Assembly: GCA_963675135.1 (NCBI GenBank)
Contig: OY776119.1
Coordinates: 68,503,727-68,567,726, forward strand
Source: Galeopsis tetrahit
Taxonomy: Eukaryota > Streptophyta > Magnoliopsida > Lamiales > Lamiaceae
Direction: 5' to 3'
Length of the DNA: 64,000 nucleotides
The translations under genes and the position numbers were made by a program. The notes below the pieces were generated by a model. The model was not told where the DNA came from and did no database searches. It saw only the letters and a program-made list of their open reading frames with translations. Below are positions 10,333-22,237 of this stretch, in pieces (the first letter of the stretch is position 1; each line of letters starts with the position of its first letter).

Positions 10333-10985
10333 TAAATGTTGAGGGATGAAGGTTTCGATTGTCTTCTAATGAAGGTGTAGTTAGTGTGTAGAGATATAAC
10401 ATTGCAATACCAAATATGAATGATTTCTTTGAAATGGGTATAGGGCGTTCATGTCAACAAGTGGACTTTATCACAGCTGGACACCACTACCGAGTTGATG
10501 TCTTTAACAATGCGATAAATACTCAGTTGGCTGAAATCAACAGTAGATTCAAAGATGAGATGGTGGAACTTCTAAGACTTAGTGCTGCATTGGATCCCAA
10601 GAAAAACTTCAAGTTGTTCAATGAGGATCTTATTTATAATCTCGTCGATAAATTTTATCTTGATGATTTTACTAATCAAGAAATGATTCGTTTGAGACTT
10701 GAATTGCATCACTACATGTTTGATATGTCTTCTCAAGAGAGTTTTCAGAATCTGTTAGCTATTTCTGAACTATTCCAAAATTTAGTCGAGACAAACATGG
10801 CACAAGTGTATGGTTTGATTACAAGATTGATTCACCTTATTTTGACACTTCCTGTTACCACTGCCACGACCGAACGAACATTTTAAGTTATGAAGCATGT
10901 CAAAAGTGTTATTCAAAACAAAATGGAGAGTGATTATTTATCAGATTCTATGGCCGTCTATATTGAAAGAGAATTGTTTAATTGA
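10333..10985 (+). pseudogene. hAT transposase, C-terminal half (dimerisation domain)
   Basis: After the MULE the hAT frame resumes. From about 10415 it reads MNDFFEMGIGRSCQQVDFIT, then AGHHYRVDVFNNAINTQLAE and LSAALDPKKNFKLFN. It ends in the hAT C-terminal dimerisation signature LILTLPVTTATTERTF, where a stop (TAA 10884-10886) replaces the usual Ser-containing continuation. The frame then reads VMKHVKSVIQNKMESDYLSD to IERELFN. This region lets hAT transposases dimerise and forms part of the catalytic fold. The catalytic middle of the protein expected between the two halves is largely missing even after removing the MULE, so an internal deletion came as well. Confidence 0.75.
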
Positions 10986-11129
10986 AGACATCGATCTTGC
11001 TTGTATTATCGGATAAAGAATCGTAGGGCAAAACTTATGCAAGTAAAATTTACTTTTATTTTTTATACTACATTTATTTTAGACTTCCAGCCCCTAAATT
11101 TTCATCTTGCCTCCACTCTTGGACAAAAC

Positions 11130-11840
11130 CCCTGGTCAATGAAAAGGAAAACTCCTTTGAAATTGAGACAAATTATTTGAATATGCAAAACTCTAAGTGG
11201 AAGATCTCTATTTAGTGAATAACAAATGAAATTCAGAGGCTTCTCCCACTAATTGTGAAACTTCATAACAAAATGAAATTGAATAGTATGCATATTGAGA
11301 TAATTGAGAAATATATAATTGAAATTGAATAGAAATTGAATAGAAAAAGAATTAGATGATCAAAATGACACTCATCCCTCATCTATGTAATGGTTTATAA
11401 GAGAGAAGTTAGAGAAGTTACAACTATCAAAATAGAAGTTACAACTAACAAAGATCAAGTTACAACTAACAAAGATCACTATATATTCTAGCTAATACTT
11501 CGTTTGGACATGATGTTATTCTTCACACCAACAAAAATCTTTCGCAGAGTTGCTAGCCAACTATTGTAGTCGCGTTACCCTCACGATACATGTGAGACAT
11601 AAATAATCTCATACCTCTCAAGCACTCCCCTGTCATCATGCTGCTTGAATTGGAGCATGTAAACTACATATATTATCAATGCCCATCCACACAAAATTAC
11701 ACAAGTAGCCTAAAAACCGAAGACTCGAAGACCGAAGAATGTGTTTTGTCACCTGAAAATTCAGCAGAGTTGATTTAGCAGAGAAAACATACTTTATACG
11801 ATTCAACATACTTGAACACAAAAGAGTATATTCAAGTGTT
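11130..11840. other. Intergenic DNA with short tandem repeats
   Basis: No gene seen. Three near-copies of AGTTACAACTAACAAAGATC lie at about 11412-11478. A 61-codon minus-strand frame at 11636-11821 has no recognisable motif. Confidence 0.45.
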
Positions 11841-12370
11841 AGAAGTATTTCGAAACACTACTCGACCAGGAAGGTCAAAGGGGCCGAAGAGAGATAAACC
11901 AATGCTAGATAAATATTTCAAAGATACGTCAAATAATATTTATTTATAGGCGAAAACATAGGGACTATTATTTTGGAATCATCAAATAATTAGTTAAAAT
12001 TTTCTTGCATAGGCACGTGACTTGCATGCGAACGCTTCAGAAATTAATTAATTTATTACTTTTATTCAGAACTTGAACCCTAACCAACATTAAAAGAAAG
12101 CAAAATTGTTTCTTCACCATCTGAAGTTTCGAGTTTAACGTTCATTAATCCATCAACTCTAGTCCATGTTTGGAAAATGGTAAATAAAACTTGTGCTCCT
12201 ACCTCTATATTATATTTTTGAGGAAGTTATTCAATTTTAATATAGAACAAAATTGATGAATATAAAAATCATAGGTTGAAACTGTTGTAGAATCTTTATT
12301 TTTATTATTTGACACATGTTTTACAATTATTAACAAAAATCAATTACGAAGACTATGTTAACGACATAGA
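11840..12370 (-). repeat. MADS duplication unit, copy D (upstream flank only)
   Basis: Diverged match to the upstream flank of copies A-C: GAAGAGAGATAAACCAATGCTAG near 11890, then ATCAAATAATTAGTTAAAAT, ACGTGACTTGCATGCGAACG and TTATTCAATTTTAATATAGA further right. The part where the MADS exon should lie (below 11870) no longer shows a MADS domain. This copy is the most diverged of the four. Confidence 0.6.
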
Positions 12371-12387
12371 ACATGCACTTCATAGCA

Positions 12388-12545
12388 GGGACAGAGGGAC
12401 AATGGGGCCAGGGGGGCCACTGGGCCCCCCATGAAATATATTAGTTATTTACTATATAATTCATATTGTATTATACTATTCAATGTTGGCCTAGTGGTTT
12501 GGTAGAATTTCATTAGTTTTTGTTTGTTGTTTTTTTTTTTCCTTT
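12388..12545. repeat. Possible hAT-like element end, truncated by Sirevirus copy 1
   Basis: The words CAGGGACAGAGGGACAATGG and GGCCACTGGGCCCCCC resemble, from memory, GC-rich ends of plant hAT-type elements. Sequence continues AT-rich to 12545, where the Sirevirus LTR match starts. No second end was found. Confidence 0.3.
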
Positions 12546-13080
12546 TAGGAGATGTGAAGAGAAGTTATTATAACGGCTGCTTGATCTCACGGCTGTGATG
12601 ATCATAGGAGTTGAGAGCAGTTCGTACCTCATGCCTATAAATACTGTAGCTGCCTCAACACAAGATACACGAGAGGAAAGCTGTAATCGATTACTAGTCT
12701 ATAAAACGCTTTATACGCTTCTAGTTAGGAAAACACTTGTTTCTTCTTGTAGATTTTCATACTATTGTAAACCGGAATAGTAGTATGTTTAATCATGGTC
12801 TTATTTACTAGGTTATATGCATAGATCTATGAGGGAGATAGTTTCGTAGGATCTAGTAAATTATTTACACTCATTATAGTGTTATTGTACACCTCTAAGA
12901 GGTTGTAATCTGTTTCACACATTTTTATATAGTGAACATCGTAGATTATTTTATAATCTACGCAAATTTTGAATACTTCCATTTTCACTACGTGCAATTT
13001 AATTTCCGCTGCATAGTGTTGTTTGGACAGTGCTAAAACGACAGACAACATCTCTAATTTCGCACGCACACACACTTTCC
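12546..13080 (+). repeat. Partial 5' LTR of Sirevirus copy 1
   Basis: Matches 37839-38368 of copy 2, including the promoter block with TATAAATA at 12636-12643 and the end just before the primer-binding site. The first part of the LTR is missing. The terminal dinucleotide, CA in copy 2, is CC here. Confidence 0.7.
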
Positions 13081-13082
13081 GT

Positions 13083-13094
13083 TGGTATCAGAGC
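13083..13094 (+). promoter_or_regulatory. Primer-binding site, initiator Met-tRNA type
   Basis: TGGTATCAGAGC follows the LTR end directly. This word is the standard plant copia primer site complementary to the 3' end of initiator methionine tRNA. Confidence 0.85.
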
Positions 13095-13146
13095 CAACTA
13101 CTTGATACACTAAGTAGAGACTCTTCTTAGAGTGTGTAATTCTGAA

Positions 13147-15448
13147 ATGGAGTATTCACTCTCGCCCGCACTGAAACCTCCTATTCTAGATGGCACGAAC
13201 TATACCTTCTGGAAACCAAAGATGAGAATGTACATCAAATCCATTGATGAACGAGCCTGGAGGAGTGTTCTTGCTGGTTGGACTCAACCAAGAACCACTG
13301 CGGATGAAGATAATGAAGCTAGGATCAAGAGAGAGCTCGACTGGACTAATGATGAAATCACAACAACTAGTTACAATTTAAAAGTGTTAAATGCAATCTT
13401 CACCTCAACTGATGCTTTAATGTTCAAGATCATCTCAAATTGCATTTCTTCGAAGGATGCATGGGATCGACTTCAAGAGCATTGTGAAGGATCGAATAGT
13501 GTACGAAGGACCAGACTTCGTATGCTTGGAACCAAGTTCGAGAATCTGAGGATGAAACCATCTCATCCTACAATGAAAGGCTGACTGAAATTTCAAATGA
13601 AGCTCACTCTCTTGGAGATCCAATATCCAATACAAGGTTAGTACATAAAATTTTTAGATCAGTTCCTAAACGTTTTGAACCTAAGATATGTGCTATAGAA
13701 GAAGCTAAGGATACTGATGTGTTAAGTCAAAATGAGTTGATTGATATTTTGAAAACTTATGAAATGAATATTTCTTAAAAGACTGATAATGATAAGAAAG
13801 TGCTTGTTTTCAAAGGTGATGTCTCATCATCCACATCATCAGTTTCTGGAAAGTCTCCTTATGTTACTGAAATTGAATCTGATGAAGATGATATTGATGA
13901 ATGTTTCAATAATCTTGATTACATGGCATTAATTACTAAACAATTTAAAACCTTCTTGAGAAATAAGAACAACAAGTTAAGGATAATATTCAACCTAAGG
14001 TTCAGATTAATAACACTTAACAATTGCCTAGGAAGAATACTTTTAATCCTTCTAGACAATTGGAAAGAGGTAACAGGTTTAGATCTGATCAAGATTATAG
14101 GAAGAATGTTAAATGTGATGCATGTTCTGGATATAGTAATTATGCTAATGAATGTGCCAACACCATACTAAAAAAGAAACTTAATTTTAGTGCTACTTTA
14201 AGTGATGAGTCTGATGTTGAACATGATCCTGAAAAAGATTATGAAAAAGCTTTCTCTGCAAGAATTGAGTATAATAATACTTTTGATGATGATCTGGATA
14301 ACTATTATGATGTGAGAACAAATGAGTCATCATTTGGAAAAACACTGAGTAATAATCCTCCAGAATTTAACTGTTTCACAAGTTCTGTTACAGAAATAGG
14401 TACATCAAGTAAAGTAAGTTTATCCAGAAGAGATGCTAACATTCAAGACTTGTCTAACACTGTTTTCAAACTGGAAAGTCTTTTAACAAAGAAGGATAAA
14501 AAAATTTCTAAACTCATAGACAGACTAGAAGTGTCTATTCTTGATTTTAAGAAATATTCTTATGAAAAACCTTTAACAAATGAAAATGTTTTCAAGATAT
14601 CTTCTGAAACTGAGAAACTTAATCACATGTTTAAGTCTCTGAACTTTGAAAACTCTGACTTAAGAGAATCCATTACCAAGCTTGAAGGTATTCTAACAAG
14701 AAAAGATATTGAAATATCTAAACTTGAAGATTGATTGAAGGAAGCCTCACTGAGCTTTAAAAGATTTTTCGAAGGAAAGATGAAACTGGAAGACTCTCTT
14801 ATGACCAACAACTCAAGAAGAACAAGTATTGGCTAGCGACCAAGGTATAAATTCCAAAAATTCTGAACATAAGAAACCTATTGTTTTTGTAAAAGCTAAA
14901 GTGAATTATAATCTTAGTGTTTCTGCTAAGACTCAGATCAATATAAAAGATGTGGTTTGCCATTACTGCTTTAAAAAGGGTCATAAAAGTCATCAATGTT
15001 TGAAGAAGAAAAATCATCTGAAAACTTCTGTATTGACTGACATGACTCAACATTCAAGATCACATAGTAATAATTATGTGTGGATTCCAAAAGAAAATAT
15101 TTCTTGCAATGTTGTTCATATGTCTCTAAAAGCATGTATTCCTGGATTATGGTACTTTTACAGTGGTTGTTCTAAACATATGACAGGTCAACTTGATTAT
15201 TTTTCTGATTATACAGCTTATAATGGTGGTAATGTCACTTTTGGTGGTGGATCTAAAGGAAAAATCATTGGTAAAGGGACATTAAATGTTCCTGGTTTTC
15301 CTAAAGTATCCAATGTTCTGCATGTTGATGGATTACTGGCCAATTTTATAAGCATTAGTCAATTATGTGATGATGATTTGCATGTTAAATTTGACAAAAA
15401 ATCATGTTATGTGCTAGACAAAGATTCTGAATGTATCATGATGGGAAA
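13147..15448 (+). pseudogene. Sirevirus copy 1 gag and protease
   Basis: Gag begins MEYSLSPALKPPILDGTNYT at the ATG 13147, with the UBN2-type capsid motifs FWKPKMRMYIKSIDERAW and AWDRLQEHCEG. Compared with copy 2, a 10-nt deletion near 13557 breaks the frame, a stop lies at 13776-13778, and another lies at 14732-14734. The first zinc knuckle (about 14117-14158) reads CDACSGYSNYANEC and has lost its histidine; copies 2 and 3 keep GH there. A coiled-coil segment follows, then a second knuckle CHYCFKKGHKSHQC (about 14959). The protease signature reads WYFYSGCSKHMTG at about 15150, so the catalytic Asp is Tyr (codon 15159-15161). A 2-nt deletion near 15450 ends the frame. Inactive. Confidence 0.8.
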
Positions 15449-16752
15449 CAGCTGCTGATAATTGTTATCTCATTGAATCTAAACTCACATGCAATAAGGC
15501 TAAAATTGATGAGAGCACTTTGTGGCATCACAAATTGGGACATGCTAACTATAGACAACTTGATAAACTAATAAGATTAAAAGCTGTTACAGGTTTACCA
15601 AATCTGAGATTTTCAGACAAAAAGATATGTGGACCTTGTCAAAAAGGCAAACATGTAAAAGTGTCTCACAAAATGTTGGGACACTGCCTTGAATTGCTTC
15701 ACATGGATCTTATGGGTCCTATAGAAACAAAAAATATTGGAGGTAAAAGATATTCCTTAGTAGTGGTTGATGATTATTCTAGATTCACTTGGATTGAATT
15801 CTTAAAAGACAAATCTGAAACTTTCTCCATTTTCAAAATTATGTACAAAAGATTCAAGAATGTTTTTAACTCTACAGTTTGCAGAATCAGGTCTGATCAT
15901 GGAAGAGAATTTGAAAATAGTTCTTTTACTGAATTTTGTGAATCAAAAGGTATAATAAAAGAGTTTTCATCACCTAAAACTCCTCAACAAAATGGCATAG
16001 CAGAAAGAAAGAATAAAACTCTTCAAGAAATGGCTAGAGTCATGTTATGTTCTAAGAACCTATCCAAAAGGTTTTGGGCTGAAGCTCTTAACACTGCTTG
16101 TCATATTGCAAATAAAGTTTATATTAGAACAGATTCTACTAGAACTCCATATGAAATTCTGAACAATAGAAAGTCTAACCTTAAATATTTCCATGTTTTT
16201 GGTTGTGTTTGTTACATTTTGAATGACAGGGATCAGTTACACAAGTTTGATTCAAAAAGTGACAAAGGATTCTTTCTTGGTTACTCAAGAAATAGCAAAG
16301 CCTACAAAATTTACAACTTTAGGACTGATACTGTACAAGAATCTGTAAATGTTATTTTTGATGATGATACAAGCCTTACAGGACAGAGTATTGAAGATGA
16401 AAACATCTCAGATTTGATTGATGTTCCAATCAATACTGAAAAAGCTGAACAAGTTCAGAATGTTGAGAAGAATAATGACACACCAGAGGAATCATCTAAT
16501 AATACAGATCCTGAAAATCTGTATAATCTCCCGAAAACACCTTCCATAAGGATTCAGAAGTATCACCCACATGATCAAATCATTGGTGAAACATCCACAT
16601 GTGTTCAAACCAGAAGAAGAATGTGTATTAACTCAAAGGATGTGGTAATGTCTATATGTATGTCATCTATGTGTAGTAAAGTAAATCATGAATGTTTTCA
16701 CTCTATAATTAAACCTAAAACTGTTAAAGAAGCATTAGATGATGAGAATTGA
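15449..16752 (+). pseudogene. Sirevirus copy 1 integrase
   Basis: The frame from about 15520 reads WHHKLGHANYRQL with the two His and CGPCQKGK with the two Cys of the HHCC finger, both intact. The catalytic triad is visible: HMDLMGP (first Asp), RSDHGREF (second Asp) and PQQNGIAERKN (Glu). Relative to copy 2 a few residues are missing after MLGHC, just before the first Asp. The linker carries a Sirevirus-type C-terminal extension (HPHDQIIGE). The frame closes at TGA 16750-16752, where copy 2 has TGG. Integrase inserts the cDNA into chromosomes. Confidence 0.8.
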
Positions 16753-18236
16753 GTTGAAGCTATGCATGAAGAATTAAATCAGTTTGTTAGAAATGATGTT
16801 TGGGACATTAGTTCCTAGACCAGATCACATAAATGTCATAGGAACTAAATGGATCTTTAAAAACAAAACTGATGAGATGGGAAACATTATTAGAAACAAT
16901 GCTAGGTTGGCTGCTCAAGGTTATACACAAGTAGAAGGTTTAGACTTAGAAGAAACATTTGCTCCTGTTGCTAAAATTGAATCCATTAGGCTTCTACTTG
17001 CCATTGCATGCTATATTGATATAAAACTGCACCAAATGAATGTTAAAACTGCTTTCTTAAATGGAATTCTCATGGAAGAAGCTTATCTTGAACAACCAAA
17101 AGGTTTTGAAAACCCTGAGTTCCCTGATCATGTCTTTAAACTGAAAAAAAACTCTATATGGCTTGAAACAAACACCTAAAGCATGGTATGAAAGATTAAC
17201 TGATTTCTTGATTGAATTTGGTTTTGTAAGAGGAGAAGCAGACAGAACACTGTTTATTAAACATGAGAGAAGTGCTATTATGATTGGTCAAATCTATGTT
17301 GATGATATAGTATTTGGTTCCACATGTGATAATATGCTAAAACTTTTTGTGAATGAAACAACATCTTCTTTTGAAATGTCCATGGTTGGTGACTTAAACT
17401 ACTTCTTAGGACTGTAAATTAAACAACAAAAAGATGGTATTTTCATTTCACAAAGTAAGTATGCTAAGAATCTTGTGAAAAGATTTGGTTTAGAAAATGC
17501 AAAACACATGAAGATACCTATGGGATCAACTCAGAAACTGAGTAAAGATAATGTTGGCCAGAATGTTGACCCAACATTATACAGATCAATGATAGGCAGT
17601 CTCCTTTACTTGAGCTCTAGTATGCCTGATATTATGTTTAGTGTTTGTTTATGTGCTAGATACCAATCTAATCCTAAAGAATCACATATGAATGCTGTTA
17701 AAAGAATCATTAAGTATGTTGCAGGAACATGTGATTTAGGCATTTGGTATAGCAAGGATACAAACTGTACCTTGATTGGGTATAGTGATGCAGATTGGGC
17801 AGGTGATTGTGATGACAGAAAAAACACAAGTGGTGGTTGCTTTTATATGGGAAATAATTTGATCTCTTGGCACACCAGAAAGCAAAACTGTGTGTCTCAA
17901 TCCACAACTGAATCAGAATACATTGCAGCAGGGAGTTGTTGTACTCAATTATTATGATCGCAAAAAATGTTTCATGATTATGGCTTACCTAGTGATGTAT
18001 TGACTGTGTACTGTGATAATACAAGTGCTATAAATATTTATAAGAATACAGTGCAACATTCATTAGCAAAGTATATAAGTACTAGACATCACTTCATTAG
18101 AGATTTTGTTGAAAAGGAAGTTGTTAAGTTGGAGTATATTTCTACTGAAAAACAATTGACTGGTATCTTTACCAAAGCTCTTGATGACAAGATGTTTTCA
18201 GCCCTTAAAAAATCTCTTGGTTTGTGTAATATCTGA
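16753..18236 (+). pseudogene. Sirevirus copy 1 reverse transcriptase and RNase H
   Basis: Reverse transcriptase motifs run in order: NVIGTKWIFKNK, NVKTAFLNGILMEEAY, KAWYERLTDFL and the catalytic IYVDDIVFGS (about 17296). RNase H follows: SDADWAGDCDDRKNTSGGC, TTESEYIAAGSC and VYCDNTSAI. Breaks: frame changes near 16790 and 17150, TAA at 17415-17417 (CAA in copy 2), TGA at 17955-17957 (TGG in copy 2), and a natural-looking terminal stop at 18234-18236 after GLCNI. Catalytic residues remain but the protein cannot be made as one chain. Confidence 0.8.
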
Positions 18237-19201
18237 AAATATGATCAAGGGTGTTGTATCAAATGCGGTAGCATTTGAGACAACACTAAGATAAGTCCCT
18301 TAATTGTTTCCTTGGTATAATTTTCGTAATTATTGAATTAATTTAATTCCTTATGATTGTATTTAGACTCTGAGTGACTTGTGAAAAATACTAAAAGAGC
18401 TTATACATCTCTCAAATGCTGAAAAATAAAATCACATATTAGATGCTTTATAAATCCCTGAGTAACTATGGGACACAGAGCTCACTACTACGATGATCTC
18501 TTTTCAAAAGGTGATATAGATTGCATCAATATATTCACAAATCCATTGAGTAACTATGGGGCACGAAGTTCGCTGCTACGATGCACTCTCTTCAAAAGAT
18601 GGATCAATGTGAAGTGTGATATAAAAAGAAAAGAAAGTAGAGCAACACATATGATGTAAAATCATGAAAAATATGTGTTGAGGTGCATAGAATGCCAACA
18701 ATAGTCGAAACACTGGTACTCTCAGATTCAAATATCTATTATTTAGGAATTTGTTATTTTTTATAATTATTAACATTATTCTCTGAAATATTTAATTTGA
18801 CTAAATCTTTCCTTTATTTATTTCAGTTATTATATATATTGCGTAATTATTTCTTTTTAGAAATTCTTTCTCCCAACTTCACACAATCTCTTAGTGTGGA
18901 AGTTAATCCCACTACTTTACTCTAAAAAACTTCCAGAAATCGTGTAATTCATTTTTCCATCTCTCAATCTTCCCTTATAAATATGAGTCTCCATGGAAGT
19001 GTTGGAAAATATATTAAGAGCCTTGTTAATTCAATCAAACACGATAATTTTACTTTGAATTAATTATAGCACTTGAGTATTCTTTGCAGGTAGTGTCACG
19101 TCATTTAAAGGCTCAAAATTTGAATTTCTTTTTGCTTGCAAAATCTGAAAGGCTTTCTTGGTGACTAATTTTTGTCTTGAATTGTGTGTACAACTTCTAA
19201 T
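18237..19201 (+). other. Spacer between Sirevirus pol and envelope-like ORF
   Basis: About 960 bp without a credible gene. Two copies of a GAGTAACTATGGGNCAC word (18463 and 18549) head short related segments of about 85 bp. A TATAAATA box lies at 18976-18983, some 225 bp before the envelope-like ATG, which suggests that the ORF may have had its own promoter. Confidence 0.5.
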
Positions 19202-20865
19202 ATGTCTCAGAATTCTCAAGACTCAGCTGCACAAACAAATTCGAACTCAAGCAAGAAATCATCTCCTAACCCTCTCAATCTTCTCGCAGAAATGGCATCA
19301 TCAAACACCCACTCTCCAAACTCACCTTCATTCATTGTTGGAACCATCAATGTTCCATATGAAGATGCTCAAACTCCCTCACAAACATCTCCTCTCGAAA
19401 TCGTTCCATACAACCATTTGACATTCACACAAAAATTGCGAATGCAAATGCCGATGCTTCAGCCTCTAAATCCTTTCCTAACCTATCTAATGAGCCATCA
19501 TCTGAAGACCTCACTCTCGAAACTGACCCAGTCACTCTACACTTCCAATTAGGCACCCCATTCAACACATTGAAAGACGCCTATGAAGCCCTAAGCCGAA
19601 AAACAGCAAACCCTGTTATAGTGCTCGAGGGAGAGACACTGGATAACGCTATGTTTAAGGGAGATGCTCCTCTAAACCGGGATGTGGACATGCAAGATAG
19701 ATTGGAATCTTCATATGAGGAAGTGCTGGCCGCCAAATTTGAAAGACTGCACAGGCAAAAAAAGGCCAAAAAGAAGGTTGCAGTTCCTATAACAAGGAAA
19801 TAGCCTGGTGGAAAAAGGAAGTCCCAAAGGAACCTGGGCAAAATTGTTGACTATTCAGGCAAGGGTAAGAAGCCTAGAACTGATGGGAATGCTTCTGAGC
19901 CCATTGCAGTTTCTGATTTTGAGCCAGAACCAGAAATAGAGCCTGAGCAAGCACCAGTCCAAGAGGAAGAGGAGGTCAATGAAGCTGATGTGGATGAAGT
20001 GGCCGATGACCTCGAAGAAGAGAGTGATCATACTCCACCAGTACGAACCAGGAAATTAAAAAGGCTCCGAGAGACCGCTAGTGTTGCCTCTCCGATGGCA
20101 ACGCCCGAGCCTTCTGATCTTGAATTATCATCTAGCTCCACTGAAGAAGATGAAAACAAGGTACTTTTTTCTTCTGATGATAGGAATAGTGATTCAGATG
20201 AGGATTACCATGATAATACAAGCATCCAGTATAGAACCATTAGAAATAGGCAAATTCTGAGTGAGAGATTGATTAAGGTACCTGACTTTGAGGAAATGAA
20301 TTTGATTGAATGGTTTAGAGAAAGGTCCTTATCATATGCTCTGCAATTTGCCTGCCCATACATTGTTGATTGGATATTTGAGTTTTATGCTAATGTGTGT
20401 GCCTGCCCATACATGGTTTAGAGAAAGGTCCTTATTATATGCTCTCAAAACTAAGATAATGGAGGATCCAGTAGTTATAGATCACGATGTTATGATCAGT
20501 ATCTTGACTGGGGGAGTAATCACTAAGTGGAGAAAAAGAATCTTAGCCTCTAAATTGACTAGTCTGTATTCTGTACTGCACAAATTGGTGTGTTATAATT
20601 GACTGCCTACAACAAACAACACCACCCTTACATTAGAGCAGACTGCACTATGTACAAAATAGGTCATTTGAAAAGATTCAACCTAGGACATGTTATCTTT
20701 ACAAATATGATGACCTTCAAGTCTGATATGTCTGGAAGAGGCATACTGCCCTATCCCTGCCTTTTGTACAAGTTTTTGCTTGATAAGGCCTTTGAAAGGT
20801 CAGAAGAAGAAGTAGTCAGCAATTACATACCTGGATTCAGCAGAGGATTTTTGAAAGGCCTTTGA
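19202..20865 (+). pseudogene. Envelope-like / plant transposon-protein ORF of Sirevirus copy 1
   Basis: Starts MSQNSQDSAAQTNSNSSKK at 19202 with a Ser/Asn/Pro-rich N-terminus. Across several frame breaks (19552, 19803) it continues as a Lys-rich and then acidic low-complexity region (SDFEPEPEIEPEQAP and SSSTEEDENKVLFSSDDRNS). A conserved globular part follows: LIEWFRERSLSYALQ, CPYIVDWIFEFYAN, then TKWRKRILASKLTSLYSVLH and FNLGHVIFTNM. This pattern matches, from memory, the domain called putative plant transposon protein, often annotated as envelope-like in Sireviruses. Its function is unproven. Local duplications disrupt it: WFRERSL-YAL occurs twice about 107 bp apart, and an AAGGCCTTTGAAAGGTCAGA block occurs twice near 20786 and 20868. 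Confidence 0.6.
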
Positions 20866-20935
20866 TAAGGCCTTTGAAAGGTCAGAAGAAGAAGTAGTTT
20901 TTTGCTTAATATTCCATGCTATCAATGTAGAGGAT

Positions 20936-21931
20936 TTTTAGAGTTAAGGTTATCGATTTTGATTTTTAGGATTAGAAGAGAGAACTGAGTTTGAGAAGTG
21001 GAGAAGATGTAGCTAGAAAGATTGGGAGTTTTATTTTTAATTTTATAAAGTGTAATTTAACGTTGAAAATAAAAAATATAAAAAAAATATGTGTAATCTG
21101 ACGTGGCGAGCTCCGGCAAGCCACATCATTAATTGTTGGTTGGAGAAAAAAATGTGTATCGAATTGCAACACGATGAAAGGTTGAAATTTTTTATAATAG
21201 ACGTAAATGTCGTGATTAAATTGATATTGAGACTAAAGGTGATGTATTTATTTAGAATTAATCCTTAAATGTATATTATTTGTAAGTTATAAGCATTTCA
21301 TCCAAGAGACGCACGCATGCATTTCATTCAACAATTATTTAAAATGAAAGTAAAAGACAAATATATAAACTATAAGATTAGTGTTTAAGAACATATAAAG
21401 AATCACTCTGTGTAAACTCAATTTCACCATACATGCAATAAGTGTAATTGAATCAAAATTTTGATTTGATTATAATGCGGAGATAAAAATTCAATTAGAT
21501 AATCACTTAAAATTCAATTTCAACTCATTTTTTTTACACCAACCTCTCTCATCTCCTATGTAGTAGTTTATTTTCTTAAAAAATGGGGGAAAACAAATAA
21601 AATACGATCGAAAAAAAATTAATTAATCTGGCGGTTCAAAACCGTAACCGATCCGATTACGGTTCAGTTTGTAAAATGGACAAACTCTAACTAGCGGTTT
21701 TAACCATTTGAACATGTTTACACATCACCAATTTCACCGAGATTGTGTACCGTCTCACCGAGAGTTGCACATATCTAGCTCATTCATTATTCGATACTAT
21801 CAATATATTCATGACCTTAATTGCACATTAAATATGTGTACAACTACAACTTTTTAATAAATATATATGAACTAATATATGTTAGTCAAAACTAATAAAA
21901 AAATTAATAATCTTTAATTAAAAAATAGATA
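20936..21931. other. AT-rich intergenic DNA
   Basis: No gene seen. A 66-codon minus-strand frame at 20972-21172 is low complexity and without motif. Confidence 0.5.
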
Positions 21932-22237
21932 CTCCCTTTGTCCCATAAAGATAGCCACATATTCATTTTTTGGATGTCCCAAATTATAGCCATATTTTCT
22001 CTTTTACTTTAGCATTAAATGTTTTATTATCAATTTTACCCATAATTAATAAAAGTAATTTTTTTTTTAGTATAAAATTTTACCCATAATTAATAAAAGT
22101 AATTAATGCTTAGCAGATTTTTTAGTATAAAATTTCAAGGGCAAAATTGACATATTAACTAAATTTGACAGCATTCATTGATTTTTCTTAATTTGTGTGT
22201 AAAGTCAAATGTGGCTATCTTTGTGGGATGGAGGGAG
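21932..22237. mobile_element. Stowaway-type MITE
   Basis: Terminal inverted repeats start CTCCCTTTGTCCCATAAAGA on the left; the right end read in reverse complement is CTCCCTCCATCCCACAAAGA, and both continue TAGCCACAT. The dinucleotide TA flanks both sides (21930-21931 and 22238-22239), the Tc1/mariner target. An internal direct repeat of about 28 bp (TTTTACCCATAATTAATAAA) is present twice near 22035 and 22079. No coding capacity. Confidence 0.85.

Larger units (their letters stand above)
5950..11121 (+). mobile_element. hAT transposon with decayed TTF/ZMYM-type transposase
   Basis: The left end reads CAAGGGTGGAGG and the right end is the reverse complement of CAAGAGTGGAGGC, forming short imperfect terminal inverted repeats. 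The flanks GATAAAAC (5942-5949) and GACAAAAC (11122-11129) match at 7 of 8 bases, the expected hAT target duplication with one later change. Inside are the two halves of a hAT transposase (7365-8280 and 10333-10985). A Mutator-like element (8281-10322) separates them and a truncated LINE (about 6463-7060) lies in the 5' region. Both ends and both transposase ends survive, so the element was once autonomous. Confidence 0.82.
12546..20935 (+). mobile_element. Sirevirus-type Ty1/copia element, copy 1 (decayed, both ends incomplete)
   Basis: Order along the element: partial 5' LTR, primer-binding site, gag, protease, integrase, reverse transcriptase, RNase H, spacer, envelope-like ORF region. Its gag-pol is closely related to copy 2 (37595-43483) and less so to copy 3. 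The 5' LTR match to copy 2 starts only at about 12546, so the first 250 bp or so of the LTR is gone. No 3' LTR was found; recognisable sequence fades near 20935. Multiple stops and frameshifts show it is inactive. The SIRE lineage assignment rests on the gag type, the two zinc knuckles and the envelope-like ORF after pol. Confidence 0.8.

Noticed and set aside
11636..11821. MADS exon expected in copy D
   Set aside because: I translated this stretch in the minus frames and found no MADS core; only the upstream flank is homologous.
12595..12780. Short ORF in the LTR of Sirevirus copy 1
   Set aside because: Spans the promoter region of the LTR and is not conserved in copy 2.
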